Below are positions 1 through 8,035 of a stretch of 35,337 nucleotides of DNA, piece by piece (position 1 is the stretch's first letter; each line of letters begins with the position of its first letter). Made by a program: the position numbers and the translations under genes. A model generated the notes under the pieces. The model had not been told where the DNA came from and searched no databases. It saw only the letters and a list, made by a program, of their open reading frames with translations. Source of the DNA: Candidatus Aminicenantota bacterium (GTDB taxonomy: Bacteria > Acidobacteriota > Aminicenantia > S016-38); the NCBI GenBank assembly GCA_026987025.1, contig JALSNJ010000040.1:230713-266049 (forward strand), given 5' to 3'.

Positions 1-915
1 AAAACCTCCGGAGCCAACGCCGCCCTGGGCTTTGCCATTTTTTACATGACCATAAATGTGGGCTCCATGATGGGAAGGATAGTTTCCTATTTCGTGAGGA
101 TAAAATACGGAATCCCCGCCATTTTTTCCTATGTGGCCACAACCTTTGCTTTTCTTGGTTTGCTGGTGATATTTTTCATTTACAGGGAACCCGGATATTC
201 CGGGGGAGGGGAGGGCAAATACAGGCCTAAGAGCCTGGGGGAAGCCCTGGTGGGCATGTTCACCGTTCTGCGGAACCTGAAATTCGTTTTCTTCCTGGTG
301 GTCATAGGGCTTTTCTGGATAATATATGTTCAGATTTACAACCTTATTCCCCTTTTTCTCCGAAAGATAGACCCCGACGCTCCCGTGGAGCTTTACACCC
401 TGGTCAATCCTGTATCCATAGTTCTGCTGCAGCTCTTAGTGGCCAGGCTTTCCAGGAAGTGGTCCTCCCTTAAGGCCATTATGGTGGGAATAGGGATCAC
501 CATAGCCGGGATGCTGGTCAATGTGGTTCCCTTTGTTCTTAAGATGAACCCGAAGGGCCAGATTGACCTGGGGGCCTTTAAAGTGCCTCTGGCAGGGGCC
601 TTCATGCTGCTTTCCATCTTCTCCATGGCCTTAGGAGAAATGTTTGCCTCCCCGAGAATATACCAGTACATTGGAGCCATAGCCCCAAGAGGTCAGGAGG
701 GCCTATACCTGGGTTACGCCAACCTTCCCCTGGCCCTGGGAACCATTGTGGGAGCTCCCTTAGGTGGGATGCTCTTTGAGACCTTTATAGAAAAGCCTCA
801 GGCCCTGGGCTATCCCATGGAGGCGGCGGTTATGTGGGTTGCGGTGGCGGCCATGGGGGTGGCCTCCCTCCTGGGGGTTTTCCTCTACGACAGGTTCCTG
901 GTTTCCGGAAAATAG
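1..915 (+). CDS. MFS-type transporter, C-terminal part (5' truncated)
   Basis: The frame is open from the first base to a TAG at 915, so the N-terminus lies outside the window. The visible 304 residues contain about seven or eight hydrophobic segments separated by short basic loops. The first segments (FAIFYMTINVGSMMGR) resemble the conserved helix that follows the central loop in POT/PTR2-like and other major facilitator proteins. A late segment, YANLPLALGTIVGAPLGG, is also typical of MFS helix 10/11 regions. The likely role is secondary transport across the inner membrane; the substrate cannot be told. The gene converges on the kinase gene, with four bases between the two stops and no room for a separate terminator. 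MFS membership is fairly sure; the POT-like assignment is only a resemblance. Confidence 0.75.
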   Translation, partial: KTSGANAALGFAIFYMTINVGSMMGRIVSYFVRIKYGIPAIFSYVATTFAFLGLLVIFFIYREPGYSGGGEGKYRPKSLGEALVGMFTVLRNLKFVFFLVVIGLFWIIYVQIYNLIPLFLRKIDPDAPVELYTLVNPVSIVLLQLLVARLSRKWSSLKAIMVGIGITIAGMLVNVVPFVLKMNPKGQIDLGAFKVPLAGAFMLLSIFSMALGEMFASPRIYQYIGAIAPRGQEGLYLGYANLPLALGTIVGAPLGGMLFETFIEKPQALGYPMEAAVMWVAVAAMGVASLLGVFLYDRFLVSGK

Positions 916-919
916 GGGA

Positions 920-3820
920 TTACCGGGGTAGAGAAAACCCACGGGTTCCCAGTCTGGGGAAGTTAACCTTCCCCTTTTCTAAAACCAGGACTTCTCCCCT
1001 GGAATTTCCCACCACCAGCAATTTCCCTGAGACCAGCCCTCCCATGGTTCCCCCTTCCCCCAACTCCGTGTTGAGGGCGGAATACCAGGAATAACTTACC
1101 TGGCTTCCAGCCCTCTGGAAGGAGTACTTGAATATGCCCCCTTCTCCTACCAGGGCGACCTCCTGCTGCGATAGGGGTATTCCCCAGTAGATTACCTGGT
1201 CCAGGTTGTCAATTTCCCGTAGTTCTTCAGTCCGGAAGTCATAAACATAAAGGTGGAAGGGATATAAACCCACACAAAGGGCAAGGTCCGCCTTTTTTAC
1301 AGGAATTATGGAATATATGGAATCGGATTCCACGGGGATTTTCTTCCGCACCTCCCACTTCCCATTCCTCCTCTCCAGGTAGAGGATGGCGTTGTTCCAT
1401 GTCCCGAGCAGAGCCTTCCTTCCCTCCCGGTGCTTCATGAAGAAGGAAAAATTGTATCCCTCCAGTTTGAGTGTATAAAGGTTCTTCAGGTCGGGTAAAC
1501 TCCATTTTTTGAGGGTACCGTCCGAGGAGGATGTCCAGAAAAATTTGTCCCCCTCAGGAAGGATGTGGTTTACAAGGTATTTATGAAGATGGGCCCTCCT
1601 TTCAAGGCGAAGCCGGGGAAGCCTCCACAGGGAGACCGTCTGGTCGTCGGAGCTGACCAGGGAGCGGTTGCCCATGAGGGCAATGGAGGTTATACCCTGG
1701 GTGTGCAGGTGGAAATCCTTTTTTTTGAGGCCCGGAAGGGAAAGTTTGTACAAAACCCCATCCGCTCCCCCTGCCAGGGCGTATTCTTCCCCCTCCGCCA
1801 CCCCTATGGCCCAGAGCTCCTTCCTGGATATTCTCCTTTTCCTGAGGGGAAAGTTGCCCAGGGAGTATAGCCTTATTCTGTGGGTTTCCTTATCCAGCAC
1901 GGCCAGCCCGAAGGGGGTATACTCCACATCGGAATGGTCCTGGAACTCCGGGACGCTGACCCTGAGGAAGATTCCCCTTCCCGGTCTCCAGAACAGGATT
2001 CCCCGGAGTTTGGTTATTATCAGGGTGGGGTAGTCGGGTAGGAATTTCAGGGACTCCGTTTTTCCTGGATACCCGATCTTTTCAAGGAGCCTCTTTCCCC
2101 TTAAATCGTAGACATATACCTCGTCAAACCACCCTCCCACCGCCACCAGGGATGCCATTTCCAGAAATTCCAGGGCGGCCAGGGAGGATTGGGGATAGGG
2201 AAGGGAAGCCAGTTTTTTCCTGGAGTTCAGGGAGAAAACCTCCAGCCTTCCCGGGGATACCACCACCAGATTTTCCCTTCCCATCCTCATGCCCAGGAGC
2301 CTTTTTCCCCGGGGCTTTGGAAAGGAAAACAACCTCCTTTCCTCCGTGGTGGAGAATATTTCCACGGTCCGTTCTTTCTCTACGGCTAAGAGACGGCCCC
2401 CGGGGGAAAGGGCATAGAGGTTTCCCCCGGGAACTTTCCGGGCCAGCACCTCCTCTTTGCCCTTTATTAGGTTTTCCCTTAGCAAATTTCCCCCGGAGAC
2501 CATGTAGACCCTTCCGTAATTGGAGACCCCTATTATCCTTTGTGAGGGAAGACTTATTCTGGTGGAGGGGACGGAGGGGTCCTTGAGGGTTTTTATGTAT
2601 ACGCCTCCGGGAGCCTCAAGGAAAATTTTATCGGAAAAATGTCCGATTATACTGGATGCGTCCGGGGGAACTGAAAAATCCTGGATGAATTTTAGGGTTA
2701 ATCCATCCGCCTTGAAGGTTCTTTCCTTCCCCCCGAAAAATATAAGGCCCCCCAGGGCCAAAAGGAAAAGGGGAAGGAGGACCATGAGATAATTGACCAG
2801 CCTTCTTCCCTTGAACCTTAGCCCCTTCTCCCTTCTGGTGGAGGAAAAGTGGCGATGGGTGTAAAGGGTGGAGCCGGAGGACTTTCCGCTTCCCTTCAGG
2901 TGCTTCATGACCTCCCTGGAGAAATCCTCCACCCTCTCAAACCTTTCCCCGGGCTCAGGGGATGTGGCCCTTTCTATTGCCCTGGCTACCCCCCTTTTAA
3001 TTCCCATCCTGACAAGGTCTTCGCTGGGAACGGGTTTTCTGGTTTCCCTGAATATTATCTCCCCCATGGTCTTCCCCGCCCTGTATGGGGTTCCGGTGAG
3101 CATGTCCACCACCATGAGAGCCAGGCTGTATTGGTCCGTATGGGGACCTATGTTTTTGTTAACCACCTGCTCAGGGCTTATGTAGAGGGGGGTTCCCATT
3201 ATTATTCCCTCTGTGGTCAGGGAGGTCGCCTGGTCGCTCTCCCTCACCACCTTGGCAAGGCCAAAATCCAGTATTTTGACCGTTTTACCCTCCTGGGTTT
3301 GCTCCAGGTAGATGTTGGAGGGCTTTAAATCCCGGTGAACGATTCCTTTGCCGTGGGCGTATTTAAGGGCGGAGACCATCTGGGAAAAATACACCATGAA
3401 TTTTTCCACCGGCAATCCCTCTCCCTTCAATTCCTCCCTCAGGGAATTTCCCCGGAGAAATTCCATGACGTAAAAAGTAAGGTTCCATTCGCTTACATCA
3501 AAGTCAAAAACTTCCACTATGTTTGGGTGCTTAAGGGATGCGAGGACCCTGGCCTCCCTGAGGAACCTTTTTTGAAAGGCGGGCTTTGATTCCGATGGCC
3601 ACAGTATCTTCAGGGCCACTTCCTTCCCTATTTTGCTGTGTTCCGCTCTGAAAACCACGCCCATTCCCCCCTTTCCCAGAACCTCCCTTATGATGTATTT
3701 TCCCATGCTTTTGCCCACGAAGAAGGAAGATTCCACTATGTGAAGGGGAGAAGAGCAATGGGGGCAGACGGTTCCGTGGTGGATTACCTTGAGACAGTTA
3801 GGGCAAATCTTGAATTCCAT
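920..3820 (-). CDS. Zinc-ribbon Ser/Thr protein kinase with transmembrane beta-propeller-like sensor
   Basis: This 966-residue Hanks-type kinase starts with a zinc-ribbon-like Cys4 cluster (C6, C9, C19, C22). The kinase domain follows at about 40-310 with all key elements: the glycine loop GKGGMGVV from 49, Lys71, Glu89, HRDLKPSN from 162, DFG at 185-187 and GTPLYISPEQ near 209. A single membrane helix lies at about 341-362. The remaining 600 residues are a series of short beta-strand repeats with WD40/propeller character, probably outside the cytoplasm. The architecture is like PknB-type receptors, with a propeller in place of PASTA domains. The start at 3820 puts the zinc ribbon at the N-terminus and has TTAAGG just upstream. 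It likely phosphorylates cytoplasmic proteins in response to an envelope signal; ligand and targets are unknown. Confidence 0.92.
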   Translation of the reverse strand: MEFKICPNCLKVIHHGTVCPHCSSPLHIVESSFFVGKSMGKYIIREVLGKGGMGVVFRAEHSKIGKEVALKILWPSESKPAFQKRFLREARVLASLKHPNIVEVFDFDVSEWNLTFYVMEFLRGNSLREELKGEGLPVEKFMVYFSQMVSALKYAHGKGIVHRDLKPSNIYLEQTQEGKTVKILDFGLAKVVRESDQATSLTTEGIIMGTPLYISPEQVVNKNIGPHTDQYSLALMVVDMLTGTPYRAGKTMGEIIFRETRKPVPSEDLVRMGIKRGVARAIERATSPEPGERFERVEDFSREVMKHLKGSGKSSGSTLYTHRHFSSTRREKGLRFKGRRLVNYLMVLLPLFLLALGGLIFFGGKERTFKADGLTLKFIQDFSVPPDASSIIGHFSDKIFLEAPGGVYIKTLKDPSVPSTRISLPSQRIIGVSNYGRVYMVSGGNLLRENLIKGKEEVLARKVPGGNLYALSPGGRLLAVEKERTVEIFSTTEERRLFSFPKPRGKRLLGMRMGRENLVVVSPGRLEVFSLNSRKKLASLPYPQSSLAALEFLEMASLVAVGGWFDEVYVYDLRGKRLLEKIGYPGKTESLKFLPDYPTLIITKLRGILFWRPGRGIFLRVSVPEFQDHSDVEYTPFGLAVLDKETHRIRLYSLGNFPLRKRRISRKELWAIGVAEGEEYALAGGADGVLYKLSLPGLKKKDFHLHTQGITSIALMGNRSLVSSDDQTVSLWRLPRLRLERRAHLHKYLVNHILPEGDKFFWTSSSDGTLKKWSLPDLKNLYTLKLEGYNFSFFMKHREGRKALLGTWNNAILYLERRNGKWEVRKKIPVESDSIYSIIPVKKADLALCVGLYPFHLYVYDFRTEELREIDNLDQVIYWGIPLSQQEVALVGEGGIFKYSFQRAGSQVSYSWYSALNTELGEGGTMGGLVSGKLLVVGNSRGEVLVLEKGKVNFPRLGTRGFSLPR

Positions 3821-3839
3821 TGCCTTAACCTACACAAAG

Positions 3840-3868
3840 ATTATAACCCCTGCCCCATGGTAAAATCT
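3840..3868 (-). promoter_or_regulatory. Candidate sigma-70 promoter of the kinase gene
   Basis: On the minus strand a perfect TATAAT (3840-3845) lies 19 bp before the kinase ATG, leaving a short leader that carries TTAAGG. The -35 region at 17-bp spacing is AGATTT, a poor match, so the call rests mainly on the -10 box and its position. Confidence 0.35.
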
Positions 3869-3987
3869 AATATGAATTAGCCTTCATTGCCTCACGAGAG
3901 AACTTCATATTTGCGACTTGTTAAGGCCACCTCTTTAAGGGAGGGTAATGTATTTCGTATAGATTTTTAATGGGGCAATTCGGAAAA

Positions 3988-4017
3988 TTGGAAGTTGAGG
4001 GTGGGCCGTCTTAAAAT
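3988..4017 (+). promoter_or_regulatory. Candidate promoter of the cytochrome operon
   Basis: TTGGAA (3988-3993), an 18-bp spacer and TAAAAT (4012-4017) form a fair sigma-70 pair. The -10 box ends 7 bp before the ATG at 4025, so initiation there would give a leaderless message. If translation starts at the second ATG (4037), the AAAGGATG sequence before it could serve as a weak ribosome site. Confidence 0.35.
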
Positions 4018-4024
4018 ATAAAGG

Positions 4025-5377
4025 ATGAGAATTAACATGAAAAAAAGCCTTTTAGTTTCAATCATGTTTTTTCTGGTCCTTTTTCTCGGAATGAAGGGGA
4101 CGGGTCATAAAGGGAGAAAGGGCAATCACAGATACTCTGACTTTGAAACGCCGGAAACCTGCGGGCAATGCCATAAGGAGATCTATCGGGAATGGAAGCA
4201 GACCATGATGGCCCAGGCCTACACCCACCGCTGGGATGAGATTGAGTACTTCAAGCTGGCCGTTCCCCACGCGGAAAGAAGGCCTGAGTTCAAAGAATCT
4301 GTGGAGGGTTGTAATGGATGCCATACTCCCATAGCCTTTTTTGTGGGAGACAGAAGCCCTAAGCCTCCGTCTTCGGGAACCAGAGCCAACGAATCGGTCT
4401 CCTGTGAAGTCTGTCATACCATATCAGGCTTCAACGGTGAGGTTCCCTTTAACTTCAATTATATAATGAAGCCCGGCAGGGTGAAGTACGGTCCCCGCCA
4501 GGGCGTTGAATCCCCATATCACGACACTGTAAAAAGCGACTTCCTCCAGAGCCCTGAGTTTTGTGCCACCTGCCACAACGAGAAGAACTCCTTCGGGGTG
4601 TGGGTGAAGTCCACCTATTTTGAATGGAAGCAAGGTCCCTATTCCAAGGAAGGGGTAAGGTGCCAGGATTGTCATATGTGGAGGGGTTCCGGGATAGTGG
4701 CGGAGATGAGCAGAGCGGTGAAAGACATGAGGCATCATTCCTTCCCCGGCGGCCATGTCATGGCCAAGATCCGGGGGGCCATAGAGGTTAAAGTCTATAC
4801 AGACCAGGATGAGTACGAACCCGGAGACGAGGTGAAGATAACGGTTCTGCTTTACAATGCCAAGGCTGGGCACAAATTGCCCACGGGCTCTGTGGAGGAC
4901 CGTCAGCTGTGGGTGGAGGTTCACGCGGTGGACTCGCAGGGCCGCCGCTACATTATTCCTGTGGATAAGAAAGGCTTTCCTGGAGAAAAATACACCATAA
5001 CCTCCAACGAGCTGGCATACCAGGACATGGGGGAGATGATGGGGATAAAGGATTTCAGGGGCCTTCCCAGGGACGACCTGGAAGAGGGCCACAGGATTTA
5101 CAGAATAGCCTTCCTGGACCCTGAAGGCAGAATGACCGTGGCCCAGTGGAATACCGCCTCCCTGGGGGTTGACTACAGGATTGCGCCCAGGGAAACCAAG
5201 GTGGAAACCTATACCTGGGAGATCCCGGAAGAGATTCCGGAGGGAAGGGTGAAGATAGATGTCAGGGTTCTTTACAGATTGCTCGTAAAGTCCGTGGCCC
5301 GTTTCCTTAAGGTTCCGGAGGAGGAGTACAGAACCTGGGAAATTAATTCTGCCGAGACTTACATAGAAGTTTATTGA
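4025..5377 (+). CDS. Secreted pentahaem c-type cytochrome with C-terminal beta domain
   Basis: A hydrophobic N-terminal segment (about residues 6-23, after KK) looks like a signal peptide. Five CXXCH haem-binding motifs follow: C46-H50, C96-H100, C127-H131, C180-H184 and C213-H217. The spacing and extra histidines recall the cytochrome c-554/multihaem family. Residues about 250-450 hold no haem motif and look like a beta-sandwich domain (EPGDEVKITVLLYNAKAGH). The protein should act in the periplasm or at the cell surface as an electron carrier or a small redox enzyme. It is 12 bp upstream of the Cyc2-like gene and probably shares its transcript. ATG 4025 gives MRINMKK; ATG 4037 gives MKKSLL. 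Both keep the signal peptide. Partner and substrate are not visible. Confidence 0.88.
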   Translation: MRINMKKSLLVSIMFFLVLFLGMKGTGHKGRKGNHRYSDFETPETCGQCHKEIYREWKQTMMAQAYTHRWDEIEYFKLAVPHAERRPEFKESVEGCNGCHTPIAFFVGDRSPKPPSSGTRANESVSCEVCHTISGFNGEVPFNFNYIMKPGRVKYGPRQGVESPYHDTVKSDFLQSPEFCATCHNEKNSFGVWVKSTYFEWKQGPYSKEGVRCQDCHMWRGSGIVAEMSRAVKDMRHHSFPGGHVMAKIRGAIEVKVYTDQDEYEPGDEVKITVLLYNAKAGHKLPTGSVEDRQLWVEVHAVDSQGRRYIIPVDKKGFPGEKYTITSNELAYQDMGEMMGIKDFRGLPRDDLEEGHRIYRIAFLDPEGRMTVAQWNTASLGVDYRIAPRETKVETYTWEIPEEIPEGRVKIDVRVLYRLLVKSVARFLKVPEEEYRTWEINSAETYIEVY

Positions 5378-5389
5378 AGGGAGGGAAAA

Positions 5390-6520
5390 ATGAAGAGAAC
5401 CCTTGGAGGGTTGATTTTAATCTTGACTATCACCGGCTTTTTAAAGGCTATACCTGCCTTTGCCAGAAAGTATGGATTTTCCTGTTCCGTATGCCATGCC
5501 CCCTTTCCCCACCTTAAAGAATTTGGAGAAGAATTCGCCGCCAACGGCTTTACCATAGAGAATGAACCGAGAAGGGCAAGAAAGAAAACCGGAGATAGAA
5601 TTCTCTGGCTCCAGAAGGAATTGCCCATCGCCATAAGGATGGATTTGTACGGAACCTATCGGAGCTCCGCTGAAAGTAAACCGGACATACAGGCTCCCTA
5701 TGTTCTGAAGTTTCTCTCCGGAGGGAATATCTCCAGGAACATATCCTATTACATGTATTTCCTTCTCACGGAGAAGGGAGAAATAGCCGGCCTGGAGGAT
5801 GCCTACATATCCTTCAACAGGTTATTTAACCTGCCCATTTCCCTTATAATCGGGCAATTCCGGGTTTCTGACCCGGTGAAGCCTTCGGAGCTGAGGCTTA
5901 CCTTTGAAAACTATATGCCCTACAAATTCACCGTGGGAAATTCCAGGGTCAGGCTTTCGTACGAAAGGGGAATTATGTTTCTTTACAGCACCGGGTTCGG
6001 TACGGACATCTCCCTGGAGATTCTCAATGGAAACGGGCTGCAAAAGGAGGTTTTCGACACGGACAGGTACAAAAACCTGGCAGGGAGGATAGCTCAGAGC
6101 TTCGGTCCTCTAACTATTGGGCTTATGGGCTACACCGGCAAGGAAGGTCTGGAAAACCCCAACAGCGTAACCTATGTGGGGCCGGACTTCAACCTGAGCT
6201 TCAGAAAAGTTCAGATCTTCTTTCAATTCCTGCGACGAAGGGATTCCAACCCGCTCTTTTTACCGGATCCCGAGGGGTTTAAAACCGATGCCCTCTTCGG
6301 GGAAATTATCCTTTCCCCTCAGGGAGAGAACGGAAGGCTTTTCCTTACAGCCCTTTACAATTACATAAATTCGCAATACGAACCCGCTGATTATCAAACC
6401 TTCACGGCCAACCTGAACTACCTGATAAGGAGGAACCTTAAGCTAATTCTGGAGTATACCGAGGACCTCAACGGTTCACAATACGATAGGTTTGTAGTCG
6501 GTTTTGTGACGGCCTTTTAG
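5390..6520 (+). CDS. Cyc2-like monohaem cytochrome-porin (outer-membrane beta-barrel)
   Basis: The 376-residue protein has a signal peptide (about 1-24) followed at once by one haem motif, CSVCH (C32, C35, H36), within FARKYGFSCSVCHAPFPHL. The following EFGEEFAANGF matches the N-terminal pattern of Cyc2-type fused cytochrome-porins (alternating 'FAR..G..C..CH..FP.L..FG..F...G'). The rest is built of alternating hydrophobic/polar strands with aromatic ends and closes with VVGFVTAF, as outer-membrane barrels do. Cyc2 proteins of iron oxidisers move electrons across the outer membrane, but related proteins of unknown function share the same N-terminus. GGGAGG is not present; GGAGGGAAAA precedes the ATG. 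Cotranscription with the pentahaem cytochrome suggests a periplasm-to-surface electron route; the direction is inference. Confidence 0.75.
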   Translation: MKRTLGGLILILTITGFLKAIPAFARKYGFSCSVCHAPFPHLKEFGEEFAANGFTIENEPRRARKKTGDRILWLQKELPIAIRMDLYGTYRSSAESKPDIQAPYVLKFLSGGNISRNISYYMYFLLTEKGEIAGLEDAYISFNRLFNLPISLIIGQFRVSDPVKPSELRLTFENYMPYKFTVGNSRVRLSYERGIMFLYSTGFGTDISLEILNGNGLQKEVFDTDRYKNLAGRIAQSFGPLTIGLMGYTGKEGLENPNSVTYVGPDFNLSFRKVQIFFQFLRRRDSNPLFLPDPEGFKTDALFGEIILSPQGENGRLFLTALYNYINSQYEPADYQTFTANLNYLIRRNLKLILEYTEDLNGSQYDRFVVGFVTAF

Positions 6521-6530
6521 AATTTGCCTG

Positions 6531-6557
6531 AAGCCCGGGTATTCCCGCTTTTCTTTT
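6531..6557 (+). terminator. Probable intrinsic terminator after the cytochrome genes
   Basis: Eleven bases after the stop, AAG plus CGGG pairs with CCCG plus CTT around a TATT loop, with a CC bulge, and is followed by TTTTCTTTT. Stem strength is modest. It sits just ahead of the tRNA promoter, which is where a terminator is expected. Confidence 0.5.
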
Positions 6558-6563
6558 CCCTCG

Positions 6564-6593
6564 TTGACAACGGGCAGGGATTTGATTTATAAT
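6564..6593 (+). promoter_or_regulatory. Consensus sigma-70 promoter of the tRNA-tilS unit
   Basis: A perfect TTGACA (6564-6569), an 18-bp spacer and a perfect TATAAT (6588-6593) end 10 bp before the mature tRNA 5' end. This is the best consensus promoter seen in the window, as expected for a stable RNA. Confidence 0.8.
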
Positions 6594-6603
6594 TTTTTAT
6601 CCT

Positions 6604-6677
6604 GGCGGCGTAGCTCAGCTGGTTAGAGCATGCGGCTCATATCCGCAGCGTCGGGGGTTCAAGTCCCTCCGCCGCCA
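6604..6677 (+). tRNA. tRNA with CAU anticodon, probably elongator tRNA-Met
   Basis: The 74-nt sequence folds into a full cloverleaf. The acceptor stem GGCGGCG pairs with CGCCGCC, the D stem is GCTC/GAGC, the anticodon stem TGCGG/CCGCA holds the loop CTCATAT, and the T stem GGGGG/CCCTC holds TTCAAGT. The discriminator is A and CCA is not encoded. A CAU anticodon is shared by tRNA-Met and by tRNA-Ile2, which TilS converts to lysidine. The acceptor pairs G4-C69 and G5-C68 differ from the C4-G69 and C5-G68 pairs of E. coli tRNA-Ile2, and the overall sequence looks like elongator tRNA-Met. Position beside tilS makes the identity worth testing. Confidence 0.93.
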
Positions 6678-6685
6678 TCTTCTTT

Positions 6686-8035
6686 ATGCCCTTCAAAAAG
6701 TTCAAGGAAACCGTAAGAAAAAATTCCCTCATTGAGCCCGGCGACAGAGTTCTCGTAGCCTTCTCCGGTGGCCCCGACTCCACGGTTCTCCTTCACTTTC
6801 TCTTTCTCTTTTCAGAGGAGTTAGGCTATCGGGTGGGGGTGGCCCACTTCAATCACATGTTGAGAAGGGAGGCAGCGGAGGAGGAAGATTTCTGCCGCAG
6901 GAGGGCCTCAGAATACGACCTTCCTTTCTTCTCCGCCAGGGAGGATGTGAGGGGGTTTGCTGAGGAGAGGGGCATGAACCTGGAGGAGGCGGCCCGCCAC
7001 CTGAGATATGCCTTCCTGGAGAAGGTGGCCCAGGGGGAAGGTTACAATAAAATAGCCACAGGACATACCCTTTCGGACCAGGCCGAAACCCTGCTTTACC
7101 GTCTGCTTAGAGGCGCCGGGGTAAGCGGGCTTTCCTCCATTGCCCTGCTGAAGGAAGGCAGATACATACGCCCCCTTTTGGGAGTTTCCAGGTCTGAGAT
7201 TATGGATTTTTTGAAGAGAACCGGTATTCCCTTCCTCCAGGACCCTTCCAATCTGGACCTTTCCTTTGACCGCAACTGGTTGCGCCATTCTTTGATCCCT
7301 TTTATAGGGGAGAGGTTCCCGGGGGTGGAGGAGGTCCTGGCCAGGGAGGCGGAAATACTTTACCAGGAGGACCTCTGGATAGAGGGGATGATGGAGGAGG
7401 AGCTCGGCAGGAGACTGAGGGGGAGGAGGCTCTTCGTGGACGGTTGGACCCAGCCCCTGGGATATAAAAGGAGGCTTGTAAGAGCTTTTATCAGGAAAAT
7501 GAGGGGGAACCTCCGCAGGATAAACTTTGACCACATTGAGCACTTGGTAAACCTCAAGCCCGGGGACGAGTATTTTCTTCCCGGCGAAGAGAGGGTTCTG
7601 CGGCAGGGGGATTCTTTCTTTTATTTAGGGAAACTTCCCTCAAGAAGCAGCTACAGGCTTGCTATAAAGGAAGAGGGCCTTTACACGATAGAGGGCCTAT
7701 GGGAAATTTCCGTGGAGGGTTTTGAAGGCCAGGGTGATTTTTCAGGGGAGGGCCAGGTCCTGGTCAGCGCGGATTTACCCCTGGAGGTCAGAAACTGGAG
7801 GGCCGGAGATCGCTACCTTCCGCTGGGAAGGAAAGGGGAGAGAAAAATTTCCAACATGTTCAATTCCCGGAGGATTCCCGGTCCCCTGAGGCCTTACCTT
7901 CCTGTTTTTCTAAAGGACGAAGAGATCGTATGGCCTTATCCTCTGGATGTTTCCGAAAAGTTTCGGTATCGGGGCAGGGGATTGAGAATCAGGGTGAAAC
8001 CCTTGCATCCGGCGCTGGATTTCCTTCAATCCTGA
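6686..8035 (+). CDS. tilS: tRNA(Ile)-lysidine synthetase
   Basis: TilS uses ATP to attach lysine to C34 of tRNA-Ile2(CAU), changing its decoding from AUG to AUA. The 449-residue protein has the N-type ATP pyrophosphatase PP-loop SGGPDS at 27-32, then HFNHMLR and ATGHTLSDQAETLLYRLLRG, both TilS hallmarks. The C-terminal TilS domain (RNWRAGDRYLPLGRKG, near 365, with KISNMFNSRRIP after it) is present, so the protein is full length. The ATG lies only 8 bp after the tRNA, with no Shine-Dalgarno sequence and no better start downstream before the PP-loop. It is probably made from the tRNA transcript. ATA codons are common in this window, so the enzyme should be in demand. Confidence 0.96.
   Translation: MPFKKFKETVRKNSLIEPGDRVLVAFSGGPDSTVLLHFLFLFSEELGYRVGVAHFNHMLRREAAEEEDFCRRRASEYDLPFFSAREDVRGFAEERGMNLEEAARHLRYAFLEKVAQGEGYNKIATGHTLSDQAETLLYRLLRGAGVSGLSSIALLKEGRYIRPLLGVSRSEIMDFLKRTGIPFLQDPSNLDLSFDRNWLRHSLIPFIGERFPGVEEVLAREAEILYQEDLWIEGMMEEELGRRLRGRRLFVDGWTQPLGYKRRLVRAFIRKMRGNLRRINFDHIEHLVNLKPGDEYFLPGEERVLRQGDSFFYLGKLPSRSSYRLAIKEEGLYTIEGLWEISVEGFEGQGDFSGEGQVLVSADLPLEVRNWRAGDRYLPLGRKGERKISNMFNSRRIPGPLRPYLPVFLKDEEIVWPYPLDVSEKFRYRGRGLRIRVKPLHPALDFLQS

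Noticed and set aside
3907-3916. ATATTTGCGA ahead of the cytochrome operon, the same 10-mer as in the proposed enhancer at 28650-28659.
   Set aside because: It is a single copy with no palindrome partner and no sigma-54 promoter nearby, so there is not enough to place the cytochromes in the regulon.
6604-6677. tRNA-Ile2(CAU), the substrate of the TilS encoded next to it.
   Set aside because: Acceptor pairs 4-69 and 5-68 are G-C rather than the C-G pairs of E. coli tRNA-Ile2, and the sequence resembles elongator Met. It is kept as an open question, not as the call.
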